64,000 bases of DNA from Tigriopus japonicus (taxonomy: Eukaryota > Arthropoda > Copepoda > Harpacticoida > Harpacticidae), in assembly GCA_010645155.1 (NCBI GenBank), contig JAAGOF010000206.1:408564-472563 (forward strand), given 5' to 3'. Below are positions 25,845 through 37,500 of this stretch, piece by piece. The position numbers and the translations under genes are program-made. The notes beneath the pieces were generated by a model. The model was not told the origin of the DNA and did no database searches. It saw nothing but the letters and a program-made list of their open reading frames with translations. Positions within the stretch are counted from its first letter, which is position 1; each line of letters starts with the position of its first letter.

Positions 25845-28800
25845 CAGTTCAGGTAAGACACACAACAGGCCATTTTTGCTAGTTCCCTTAACATTAAGAG
25901 AAAAGTTCCTCTTCAAGGCAAAAATTGCAGTTGATTTTAATGAATGGGTTTGTTTGGACTTGGTTGTGCACGGGAATGATTACATAGCTAGTTGCTCCTC
26001 AGTTTTTCCACTTCATCCGATCCAATCCACTAAGCGAGTAGAAGAGAGATTTACTGTTATCATTAGAGTTATTATTATTGTTATCATTATCATCAGAACG
26101 TTTATTGTGCAGATTTCAGATTTTTATTCGGGTCACCATCTATCGGTTTTTTTGTTTATTGTTCATTGGAAATTGAAATAGATTCAGGCCGTCTTTTATC
26201 TAATTGTCATGATTTCAAGTTCATCCCAAAAACGTGGGGTTGCATACAGAGAAGCTTTGACTTCAAATGCAAAGTATGCAAATTTATGGTCCAAAAGCCA
26301 ATAAATCATTTTTAAACTCTAATTGAAATAGATCAAAGCTATTTTATGAACAAAGAGAAATAATTATAGCCAACTCGGTTCTACGATTTTCTCGGTGAAA
26401 ATTGCCATCTCGACGAGTTTCTTCGTTCACGTTTAACCAGTCCAACCTGAGCGAAGTAATAGTTGTTCGGAGTAGTAGTAGTAGTAGTTGTGGCACTTGA
26501 ACTCGAAAAATGTCCGTGTGCCAAGTGCATCATGGAATGAGTGATTGAGTGAGTGAGTCGCTCGGATATTCCCTACGAGCAGAAACCCAGAGCAAATGAG
26601 CGCCAATGTTCGCACTGACTTCAAACGCGACTTCGGAATTTATGACTTCACTCTCTCCATTTCCCGGGAGAAATCAGATCATTGAGTGGATCACTAGCAA
26701 CAATTGAGTGAGACTGTGGCAGAATTGGTCGGACTAAGCCCCAAAAGTTGCATAATGCGCCTATAAATCGATGATGAGAAATTGCCCACAAAAACGGTTA
26801 AGAGGGGAGGGAGCCTCATGGCTATCTAAAAGGAGCTATAAAATGTCGAGTGTGTTCAAACTTTGACAAATTTTCAAATTAAAGTTTTGCTAATTGCCCA
26901 ACAGATCACAGTAAATCCAACCAAGTTTGTCGCGGCCACCAAAAAATGGTTGGACGTAGATCAAAGTTGAGTCTCCCTCAATGTCCGCGATTGTTTGTCA
27001 AAAAAGACAAAACACAAATTTTTGTTTCTCAAAACTTGGAATAGCTCGACCACAACTTCTCAATTCTTTGCCCAGGCAAAAGTTTTTCCACTCGTTCGTT
27101 CCTCGATCCATTTGAGGTGCATGGTTTTGGTTTAGGAAGCAAAATAACCTCTACAACCATCGGGTCTTAGCCTTCTCTTGTAACTCCTTCACCACTATAA
27201 ACCCAAGTCACCTTCATCAACACCAACAGAAGTAGCAGTAGTTGTTGTTGTAGTAGTGGTAGTAACAACAACAACAGCAACAAGCAAAATAACAACATGA
27301 ATATCCCTTTCTTTTACAAAGTGTCCAGGAAATAGGAGACGAAGGAGGCAAAGGAGGGGGAGGAAAAAGGGGGGGGGCGTCTTCTGGAAGACCACGGCAA
27401 AGTAACAAATTTGAGACAACCAAAATGGCACAATCAAAATAAATTACGTGACTGAATTGGCCGCGAGAAAACTTGAACCAATTACAGACATTTCCCCCTG
27501 TTTTCCTGTTTTCTCGGTTTTGCCCTTTCCAGTTGGCAACCATTTCCTTTGGTCCCTCCATGCCAATGTAGATTCGTACGTACGTGCGTAGGTACGTACA
27601 CGCTTCAAGACTCCCTTTCGCGTTCCAGTTGATCCCAGGTCTTCATCACAAGAACGCGAAAGCTCTGACTGGAGTTCGTTCCATAAAGAGTAATCAACTC
27701 CAGGTTGTTTGCGTTCTTTCTCATTAAGTGACGTCGTTGGTGTCTGATCTCGTCTTCACTTGTTGGGTGGTTCCTGGGTTGGTTCGTGGTTAGAAAATGG
27801 CCTCTATGCATAATATGCTCATATGCGCTTGAGTAAACGTTCAAAGAGAAAGAGAGAGATGGTCAGTGTGCGCATGTATCGCTCTAGGCTTTATTATGGT
27901 AGTGGGCGATAATGAGGATGTTCGAACTGACCACGGGGTCATTTCATTAGCTTCTCTACATATGTAGTAGGCACATGTAAGCATGATGGTACGGTCTTCT
28001 TTAGCCTCGTGAAGCTCATCAAAATCTATTTAGTCGGCTTTATCGTTAGTCAATCTTGCGTTAGTTGATTGTTCCTCGTTGGCTTTCCGGCTTCCATGCT
28101 CTTGCTTGGGCCACGGAGGGCTCCTCAGTCCGCACTCATACGCAGGAAGCGTCTCATTTGTTCCCAATTACGACGGCGATTTTTAGCACCTCACCTCCAT
28201 CTATCAGCTGAACAGCAGCAACAACAACATCACCAACCGCCGTGGCTACCTCAACCACCGACCTCATCAACGTCATTATTTCACTCTCAAAGGCTAAAGA
28301 GGCTAAGAACGAGCGTTTTACATTGGGCAACAAACGAGTGGCGAGAGGCGAGGCGAAAGAAAGAAAGACAGAGAGAGAGAGAGAGAGAAAGAAGTGAGTA
28401 GAACAGCCAGGACTTCCGATGAAGAGAGCAGGAAGAACAACTCAACAACAGCAACAACGGCATGAAGAAGTACACACGGAGACACTAAAGTGACAGCTTA
28501 ACAAGGGACCTCGTTGGCTTGTGCTGATGTGTCTATATTTATGCGTGTACATAGATGTAGGGTGAGGGGAGTTCGGGAGTGAGTGAATGAATGCAGTTCT
28601 TCAATTCAATCGGGAAAAGGGCACCACAGTCGACATTTGTAATGAGGCAATCGGGAACTTGGTCTTACGAGTACCAACTTTGGCACCCTCGCCTCCACTC
28701 CAAGATCTACGGTGCAAGACACGGTGCTCATGTAGCGATTCAGGGTGGACTTCAAACACTAAATGAATATTGAATATTAATGAAATACCACCATCCACTC

Positions 28801-31770
28801 GAAGACCAAGGAAAACGGTGCTTCGTTGGAGAGGAGAGAGAGAAATAGCCAGCCAGCTATCGCATTTCATAATAGGTTGCCCTCATGGGAGAATGATTTT
28901 TCATGCATTAAGTTTTACCTCAAATCTTCAGGCTTACCAGAGCAGCTCACCTCATGACAGAGATTCGACCTGAGCTCGTTTTCGCATTCTCCACTCTTCT
29001 CTCTCTCCCTCTGTTCCTTTCTCTCCCCTTTTTTTGATTTACGTAGACGATTTTTAAAAGAGAATTTATGAGAGCATTATGACATGCTCAAGAAATCGAG
29101 TTCTCCAAACTCGCTGTCTAAAATTTTTACTGCCCTCTCCCCCCAACACAGTGGGTTGCTTTTTGGGTGTTGATGTAGGGAGGTGACCCTTCAGGAGGAT
29201 ACGTTCTTGTAGTGCGCCACAGAGAGGGAGGGCTAAACTGTACACTTTACATGTATGCAAGTAGTGAGTGAGTGAGTGAGTGAATAGAGGATGATCTTGA
29301 TTCGAAAGGGTCGAGGAAAGAAGCCACAAAAACTAACGACGACGATGATATAGCCCAGGCATCAACGAAAACAACAGTAACACTCCACCAGCAACAACGA
29401 CAACAACAAGGAGAAGAAAGAGAAGAAAAGAAGGAAGGAAGCGGAAAAAAATCGCCCTCATCGTATCCGACTCAATGATTGTTTTCGTTCATCAAACGGT
29501 TGCCAAAACGGTTAATTGGCAACGTAACTAATAGGGATAGAAGGCAGCCAAGCACTGCTGAAATCGGAGATCACGTCAATCCCTCGATCGCGGGCAGACA
29601 AAACGTAAATTCAAAACTCTCCAAGTTCTTGACATGGAGTCAATTCCTGCAAAAGCAAGCGCGTACATTTGAGCTGAAATGGCTGAACTCATCTCATGCC
29701 CCGATCATGTTGGCACTTTCTCCGATACCATTGACGCGTAGATGTCAACGAATAATCCATTCAATGTGAACCCACCAACCAACGCCCCTTGAGCCAAGCA
29801 CATGAACATGGCGGAATCAAGAATGAATTACAGATCTGGTACAACCTCATTCTTCTGTTCGACTGCTCTGTTCCATAGGATGTTTGTCGGCAGTAGGCCA
29901 CATGCGCAACCATCCATCCATCCATTCATTCAACCATTTTGTAATTTGTGCCATGTTCTCTAATATTGTAGTTATCATCATCATCGTCGTCGTCTGTTTT
30001 TGGTAACTCCATACACAGTGGAACCTTATGTTGAGCTCGTTGATCTGCCACAACCCAGACTTGAATCTGTCTCTTTGGTGCATATCCATCCAAGAGGAGA
30101 GTAGTTGGTGTTGGTGGTCGGTTGGCTTTTGGTAGAAATTGTTCTTCGTCGTAGAGTGGTGGGTGAAGGCTGAACATGGAATATTTTCCTTCATAAAGCA
30201 TAATACAGTGTAAGCCATCCATCCACCCATCCCTCCACCAACTACCCGTCGTGGACTTCTCGCTAACGTTATCGTTGGTGTGGCTGTCGTCTGACGCTAT
30301 GACTTGCACTTTCTTTGATTCCTACATTTTCCAGATCCAGCTGTATGTAATTTGAACTCATGTTGTGGAAACACATCAAAATTGGACTCGTCTGAATTTA
30401 TGATTGGCGAATGTATGTGGTACAACACTGCAGGCAGCACTGCTGCAGGATCGCACCACGATCAGCTAGGTTAGCTTGATTTGGGTCTAGTTAGTATCTT
30501 GTGCAGCGTTTAAAAATTGATCGAAAGAAACACCTCTCCTAATAGATTGACCGCAACTCTAGCTTCAAATGAATGTTCCTCGTTACGGTAGTATTTCTCA
30601 ACTCGATAGTTGTTGAAAGCGGGATATTTTTCAAGTGAAACAACACGAAACTCTTTCAAACCAACACGTAAGATCCTCTTCCTACGATCTTCGAAAATTC
30701 ATTTTTGAAAAATATTCAGCCTCAATATTCAATTGCCAAAAATAATTGGAGAGCACCAATTCATGATAGTCCTTGCTTTCGTGTTTACCAAAGCCTGTCC
30801 GGACGGTACAGTACGTTCTCTGTGCTTTATACGTACTTAAGGGATGTGGATTGTCGAGCCTCCTCGTCCTCTTTCTCCATTCATTGGTTTCTTATCAAGT
30901 GTTGTCACAAAGTGCCTACAAGTGTGCCGAATGTGAAGTTTCTCACCGAGAAATGAAAAAGGGGAAAGGGTCATCTTTGATTAATGAGCAAATATCACGC
31001 CTGCGCAACAGAAATATCATTCAATTTGTTTGAGCCTTCCCGCTTTTTTTCGATTTTTCCATTGCCTGTCTTGGTAAAGGCAAAGGAAAATCCAAACCCT
31101 CAATCAACTCGGGGACTTTCTTTTCCGTCTTGCTCAAGTCATTTGAATAGGGCGTCGGGGTCCTACGAGGAGTACAACAAAGCTCTAACCTAACCCTTCA
31201 CGATGAGTTAGTTGGTGGTGCCAGTCGGTTCTCTAAGCAATCCCTAAAGGGAAAAAAGTAAATGCACCTTGGCTCACACCTCTCCACTTCTCCTTCATTG
31301 TTGAATTTGAGTTGAGGGAATTCATATGTTTGCCCCCGTTGAGGCGGAAGGTGGCAACCATTTGGTCTTTTTGACATGATTGTCATGATTACGTAAAGAC
31401 ATCAGGAGCACCCATTCGCTCCCAAGGCAGTTGTTAGTTCTACTCACCATGGCTTAACTCCTCTCTACTTTTTCGAAGTCAATAAACACACAAAAAGAGG
31501 ACGAAACTGACAAGTTGTCGTATTGATATTCAATAGTGCTTTATTAATTTCAGGCTCTGTTGGAGACTTGAAAGCTCCGTATCGGAAATTTGACAGAAAA
31601 TATACCCAGCTTTGCTCTCATGGGGGAACTTTCAGGTTGTTGGTTTGCAGTATGCAGGGTTTTACGTACTCTGAACAACTAATCAGTCGTCGGGCTCAAG
31701 TACAAATTTGTTTGAGTATCCCGGTTGTCTAATCCCTTTACTAAGAATCGATGATTCAATTGAGAAGTTT

Positions 31771-32028
31771 GTTCCGTGATTTCGCAATGATGATAACAAT
31801 GATGATTGCGAGACTCAAATTAAGTGATCAAGGATGTTNNNNNNNNNNNNNNNNNNNNNNNNNNNNNNNNNNNNNNNNNNNNNNNNNNNNNNNNNNNNNN
31901 NNNNNNNNNNNNNNNNNNNNNNNNNNNNNNNNNNNNNNNNNNNNNNNNNNNNNNNNNNNNNNNNNNNNNTCCGTGATATCGCAATGATGATAATTGCGAG
32001 ACTCAAATTAAGTGATCAAGGATGTTCC
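31771..32028 (+). repeat. tandem repeat flanking the 131-base gap
   Basis: The left copy (31771-31838) and right copy (31970-32028) both read CCGTGAT-TCGCAATGATGATAA ... GCGAGACTCAAATTAAG ... CAAGGATGTTCC. The left copy has one extra short ATGATGAT segment. The unit is about 57-68 bp. Confidence 0.8.
31839..31969. other. assembly gap (131 N) inside a tandem repeat
   Basis: The same unit lies on both sides of the gap, so the gap probably hides further copies. Confidence 0.98.
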
Positions 32029-34240
32029 ATATACAGTCAAATAACGTGAAGTAGAACGAAGATATGAATCAAAAATAATTCAAACGATGCCTTGCGCATG
32101 TTCAGAGAGAAATAATGGTTTGGAGAGGAACTCTGAGAATATTTCTTTTCATGCGGCACTCGTTTCGCTCAAAAAGGCACTCTGATGATCTTCAAGGCAA
32201 CAATGAGCCGAATCCATCAATTATGACGAGTTGGTTGACAGTGAATCGAGCATCGCTCTTTCTACTCTCTTTCTCTTCAAAGTCCATAGCGTACAGAGAA
32301 TGTGAGTGAGGAAAAATCAGGGGTACAGGCAAGGAAGGGGTGTTGTGAGCTAAATGCATCATGCGATTAAAATCGCCCTAGAGACACAGAGCCCTCTGCT
32401 CAGAGCCACCCTTTTAGAACTAAGTGGAGAGGGATTCTAAGGTTCACAAGGGCCAGTGGTTTGGTTCATGGTGATGATGAAACGGCTGCCGTTGCCATCA
32501 CTACTCCTGATGATGATGATGATGGCCTTTTCAACAAATTTCTAAAGCGTTTCAAAAAGCACTCTCCTTGCTTCCCTATTTTGTAACAGAGACGGATCAG
32601 GTCTGACTCTTTATTATTTGTATTATCATTATGGTTCAAGTATCCCAATCACACACGCACTCACCCCCCTGTGTGCTTGCTTTCTTTGCCCAAGGTAACA
32701 ACGAATGCAGTGTAAACGGATCAATGAGTGGGGAGGAGAGCTTTTCCATCATCTCCCGTGAGGAGATGAGAGTAGTGGGGCGCCTGTTGTATTTTAAGCT
32801 CAAAATTATTGATGATTCTTCACAAAATGCTCATTTTCCCACAAATATTGGGTAGAATTTCATCCCTCTTTGTGGCTTAATGAAGGCTGTACGACTTTAA
32901 TGCCAGGACTAGGGTTGGCATGCAGTTCACCCAAGAGAGGGACTTCAAAGAGTTTGTCGATCATCATGATCCTTAGACTCATCATCATTTGGGGCTGCAG
33001 CAGATGGATTTGAAACCATACAAAATCGATGTGGGCTCTTTTTTCAACCACTTTTCTAATTCCTTGAAATCTATTCCAACTACGTTAGCCAACCAGCCAA
33101 CCAATTGGTCCGTGAGACCCCAACCGAAAACCAGCATTGGTGAGCGTGATCCAAAAAAAATGCGGATTGCCTTCCATTAGTGAGTTGTTGAAGAGTAAAG
33201 TTTTTTCTCCCTATTTTAACCCTTCTCACTTGGTTCCCAACTTACTGGCAACTATGTCCACGTACATACTATAGTGAGTGCATGGCTGGCAAGCTGACTG
33301 ACTGGCTGACTAAAACGGTGTTCCAAAACAACTTGCAAGTCTTTACTCCTGGTTCGTTCAATGTAGCAGTACTTGAAGGGAACAAATAAAGTTTTGAAAG
33401 CCGCCGTCATTCCAAGCCAACCTTTAGTCATTCCGTTACAAGCACTACAAAATTCATACTCGAATCATTTATTGTCCATGGGGGGCAACAGGAACAAAAA
33501 AGAGGAATCTACGTGGCGTGCACTATCCCACATTTCTTTCTCATGTCCAAAAATACGTTTACGTATAGAGTGTATGTAGAGAACTAGTAGGTAGTATTAG
33601 GCACTATCGCCGAAGATGGCCTGAACAACCTCCGTAGCTGCTGTTGTAGTAGTAGTAGTAGTAGTAGCAGCAGCAACAGCAGCAGCAGTAGTTCTCCTGC
33701 TTCTTCTCCTTCTACTATTATTTTGAAGGTGATTCAACGACCCAACATTCGCCCTTCTTAATATTACTTCGAACGTGGTGCGTGGTACCTTCCTTGTACC
33801 CACTCTGTCTGTCTGTCTGTCCATGAACTCTTTGAAGGCAGCAAACAATGCCGACTTGCCGAGAGAGAAACCAAGTCCAAGTTGTGCTAAACTAGTCAGT
33901 GATTCGGTCGACGGGTACGTGGATCGGTCGGTGGGTTGCATGGATGGATGGTGAAGAGATGGTTGGTTGGCTGGGCTGGTTCCAGTTTTCAAGCAAGCTG
34001 GAGGGCGATTTGATGAGGTGATTTCTCATTAGTTTCTCTCCCATTATTCACAATCCATTCACTTGACATGACCTCACGTGGATTTCTTAAAATAAGTCCG
34101 ACTATTGAGTTGAGGGGGGATATCAAATGAACTATTATTCCTGTCCAATCGAACACAAACTAGCATAGTCAAATGAAGTGCGACTTTCAAGCCAAGACAT
34201 AAATTGTAAAATCGGTTCGTTTCCTTTTGGCTGCTTTCAG

Positions 34241-34345
34241 ATCCACGCATTCGACGCCATCCAAGAGTTTGGGTCGTACCATGGTTAGTCGTCACGCGGC
34301 AGGAACTCGCTTGGATGATTGAATTGTTTGTCAAATCGTGTCATA
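34241..34345 (+). promoter_or_regulatory. probable castor 5' UTR with two upstream ORFs
   Basis: A pyrimidine-rich acceptor (ctgctttcag) ends at 34240. Inside the putative leader, ATG 34281 sits in ACCATGG, the ideal animal initiation context, and opens a 13-codon uORF ending TGA at 34320-34322. A second ATG at 34315, in weaker context, opens a 52-codon frame that overlaps the castor start and ends at 34473. If transcribed, both would reduce initiation at 34346. The transcription start and any upstream non-coding exons cannot be seen. Confidence 0.4.
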
Positions 34346-34511
34346 ATGTCATCCGCCGTGGGCCTTGTGCCCTCGAACCAGGGCGTCTCAACGGGTACAC
34401 CCGTAACGACCACGCCCCCCTCGGCGGCGGGATCGTCTTTCAGAATCGACAATCTGGCTTCCCGAACCGATGAGAGCTCTACGCCAACGTTGACCAATCA
34501 GACCAATCTGG
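34346..34511 (+). CDS. cas: castor coding exon 1 (N-terminus)
   Basis: The ATG at 34346 has A at -3 and follows an in-frame TGA at 34316. The exon encodes 55 residues rich in Ser, Thr and Pro and ends at the strong donor TGG|GTGAGTAAT. It leaves one G of a split codon; exon 2 supplies AC, giving Asp56. A good acceptor (ctgctttcag) ends at 34240, so the exon may begin at 34241 with a 5' UTR part. The join to exon 2 rests on phase and splice consensus only, because this part has no conserved domain. If it is wrong, the first Met of exon 2 (35795) is the fallback start. Confidence 0.6.
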
Positions 34512-37500
34512 GTGAGTAATGATGATTTTAAGAGAGTCACAGTCCGTATGTCCTTGCAACAACAAAACAAACATATGAACCATGAATGCTGGTCCCTTGG
34601 AGTCTGTCTGTCTGTCTGACTCTCTCCGATCCTAAACGACATTTGCCTCTCGATGATCGTGTCTACTTGATTATTGTAATGAAAGGCTTGAATTTCAATC
34701 CTTCACGAACAATTATTGTTCAATGGTGTGAAAATCAAGTCTTGTTTTGTTTCAACTTTCCAAAGGGAGATCAAGTGTCAGGGAATAGAGCGGAGAGGAC
34801 AAGCAGGGGAGCAACGGAGAGAGAGTCAGGCCACAGAAAACTAGCAGAATTTTGTCTTGTTTAAATCTGTCAGATACAAGTTCAAAGACTGCAGTGAAAG
34901 AAGTTAAGAAGACACGTCATACTTCACCTCAAAAAGTGGGGGAAAATGTCAGAGTGATTTTTTGTGGAGGACTTTTTTCGTTGTTGTTATTGCTGCTGCT
35001 GTTGTTGTTGCAGTTGTCGTAGTAGTAGTGGTAGGAGTAGCAGTAGCAGCAGTCAAAGTTATCCCACAACAACTAGTGTTCTACCTCCAATCTTGTCATC
35101 GTAAGTCTGGACAAAACGTACAGAACAAGCAAAACGTAAAACGTTAGCCTTTTGACGAAAAGAACTAAAAACAACAGCCAAGCACTCATTTTAACACGGG
35201 ACTCAAAAAGTCACAGCCAAAGTAAAGCCCACGCAAAGAATGGAAGGATAAGGAAGAAAGCCATTTCAATTTCCCGGACGTGTGACGTCACACGATCGGG
35301 GCAAATGGGCAAATGGGTGACTGAGAGCAAGAGTGATTCGGTTATTCAGCGAATCGCTGCCACCTTTCGACTCCGTAGCGTCTAGCTCTTTTTTTTCTTG
35401 CCATTTTGCCAGAGGTTAGGGAAACGCAAATGGACGACATTTTTGTCTCTCAAGTATTCGTCCAAGTACTTTGGAGTAAGAGTACGCTTCCAAAGTGGAC
35501 GACGAGAATGAGGAGGATGCTAAAGACTTAATTGCTTGCGTGATAGATAAGCTTTGTGGTTTATCGCTTTGGAAATCTCTCAATCAAACAATATTTCACT
35601 GTGACATGTTGGTCGTTGATCCTTGGCGACATGTTCATTCAGGTTGGTGGCTAGGTTTATTTTCAAGCATCATTCTTTGTGTGCTATCAAATATAATTGA
35701 TGGGACCTTGATCGTCTTACATTTCATTTTTGTTTTCTTTTTTCTCACGGATTTTTTAGACGTTGTTTCACACACCTCGGGGAAAGAAGTCCAAATGAGA
35801 AGACTTCCTCTCAGCCATCAACAACACCATGGCTCCAGCAGCATCAGCACGAACAACAGCCACAGTCGGGATCAAGAGGTCATCCACACCAATGTCTGTG
35901 GGTCCACCAACGAAGAGAGGGCAATAATTAGTTCCAAGAATAAAGAAGAAGTCAACCACCACCATCACCGGGATGTCGATAAGGGTGATGAAGGGGATGA
36001 AGAACAAGACGAGGAACGACAGCACGGCCAGGACAATCAGGACCGACAGAACGCCAACCTCGAAGGTAGGGATGTCGATGAAGACGCTGAGGACGAAGAC
36101 GATGACGACGACGATGATGAAGAAGATGATGATGACGACATGTATCTGATCCCCCCACCTAACTTGGCTGATGACGACGATGATGACGATTCGTTGCCGC
36201 CATTTAAGGAATCTCACTCCAATATTGATGATGAAGACACAACCATGAGTGAAGCCTCAAACCAAGTGACCACCTCGAACCACAGAGATGGTCCAGAACC
36301 AGAACCAGAGCCGCGAGAAAACTCATTCCAAGGGCTAAATGGTCCAGAGGAGGAAGAAGAGGACGAAGAGGAAGAAGAAGAATATGAGGAGGAAGGCGAC
36401 GAAGTGGTCCGAACGGAAGGAACCATCCAAAATCTGTCAAGTTTCAACCGAAATAGCCTCAAATCGAGGTCTGGAAACAAGCCATCCTGTGCAGAGCGAA
36501 ACAAAAGGAAGAACTTTCGTCCACGAAACATCGTGAATAATGAGAAGGAAAGCATTGAAGCCCGCACCGACTCGCCTTTAAATCTAACCAGTGAGAGATC
36601 GTCAGACCGAAAATCGCTCTTGCCCCGAAAGTTGGATCAAGAAGGCCAACACCCTCCCACCTCGTCACCCGTTCAGTCCTTATTCCCTTCGTCTTTTCAT
36701 TCAAACCATCATCCAGCCCCATCCTCCTCTGGATCACCCATTGATCTCTCCTCCAGTCTCCTCGCAGAAGACGAAAATGGAACCACGACGCCTCGACCTT
36801 CTCTGTCGTTGGTGAGCAAAGAGGTTCTCTTCGGTTATGGACGAGGAGGCTCATCGTCCTCTCGTCGCCATTCAGAGGATTCCAAACCACCATCAGAGCT
36901 CCATTCCACGATAAAAGAGGAAAAGCTCCCAACTCAGCCCAACAAGGAAGAGATGGAAGCAGGAAGGGAGGAGCTACAGGAAGATGGGGACGACATCAAA
37001 CCCAGATTTCCCTTCGGACTCGGACCTTTTTTCGCTCCTGGGTTGGCGGCAGCTGCGGCTGCTGCAGGTCGACCTTTGGATGGGTCAGTGGCCTCCGATA
37101 CTATGAAAGAGGCCTTTCAAGAGGTGCTGAAGTTGTATGGGGTACCAGTGGAAATCGCCGAGAAGATTGCCAGCAATGCTCAAGCTGCTCAAGGTAGGAA
37201 AGAGTTTTTTTCCCCAATTTACCACCTTTAAATTTACCACCCTGAAGCCGATGCAACGCAAGTTGTATGCGGTACTACGTAGCGGTAGTTCTTGCGTGGT
37301 CAATGATTTAGTTTGGACTGAGAAGATCGTAACCAAAGTTGACGCTAATTTCCTGGTTGGATCTTGGTGCACGAAATATTTACCGTGGAAAAAGATGTTT
37401 CCCGGGAAAATCATTTCTCGTGCATGAACCCTATAATTACGTACATTCGTGGTTTGAAGGCTTCTAAAGGTGAAAAGGCGAAGAACCACAGTCGAGCCTC

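Larger units (their letters stand above)
10750..34240. other. 23-kb gene-poor region upstream of castor
   Basis: No frame here combines adequate length, splice signals and non-repetitive composition. It holds many simple repeats: (GTTA)n at 11035-11080, (ACTG)n and (GTGA)n at 12023-12065, (GTT)n(GCT)n at 12217-12250, (CACT)n at 22263-22283, (CAA)n at 24668-24688 and 25815-25844, and (AGT)n(AGC)n at 33646-33690. Non-coding castor exons or enhancers could be here but cannot be recognised by eye. Confidence 0.5.

Noticed and set aside
35768..36217. Minus-strand 149-codon frame opposite castor exon 2
   Set aside because: It is the mirror of the Asp/Glu tracts, giving Val/Ile-rich low complexity. 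The plus strand is the coding strand by splice phase.
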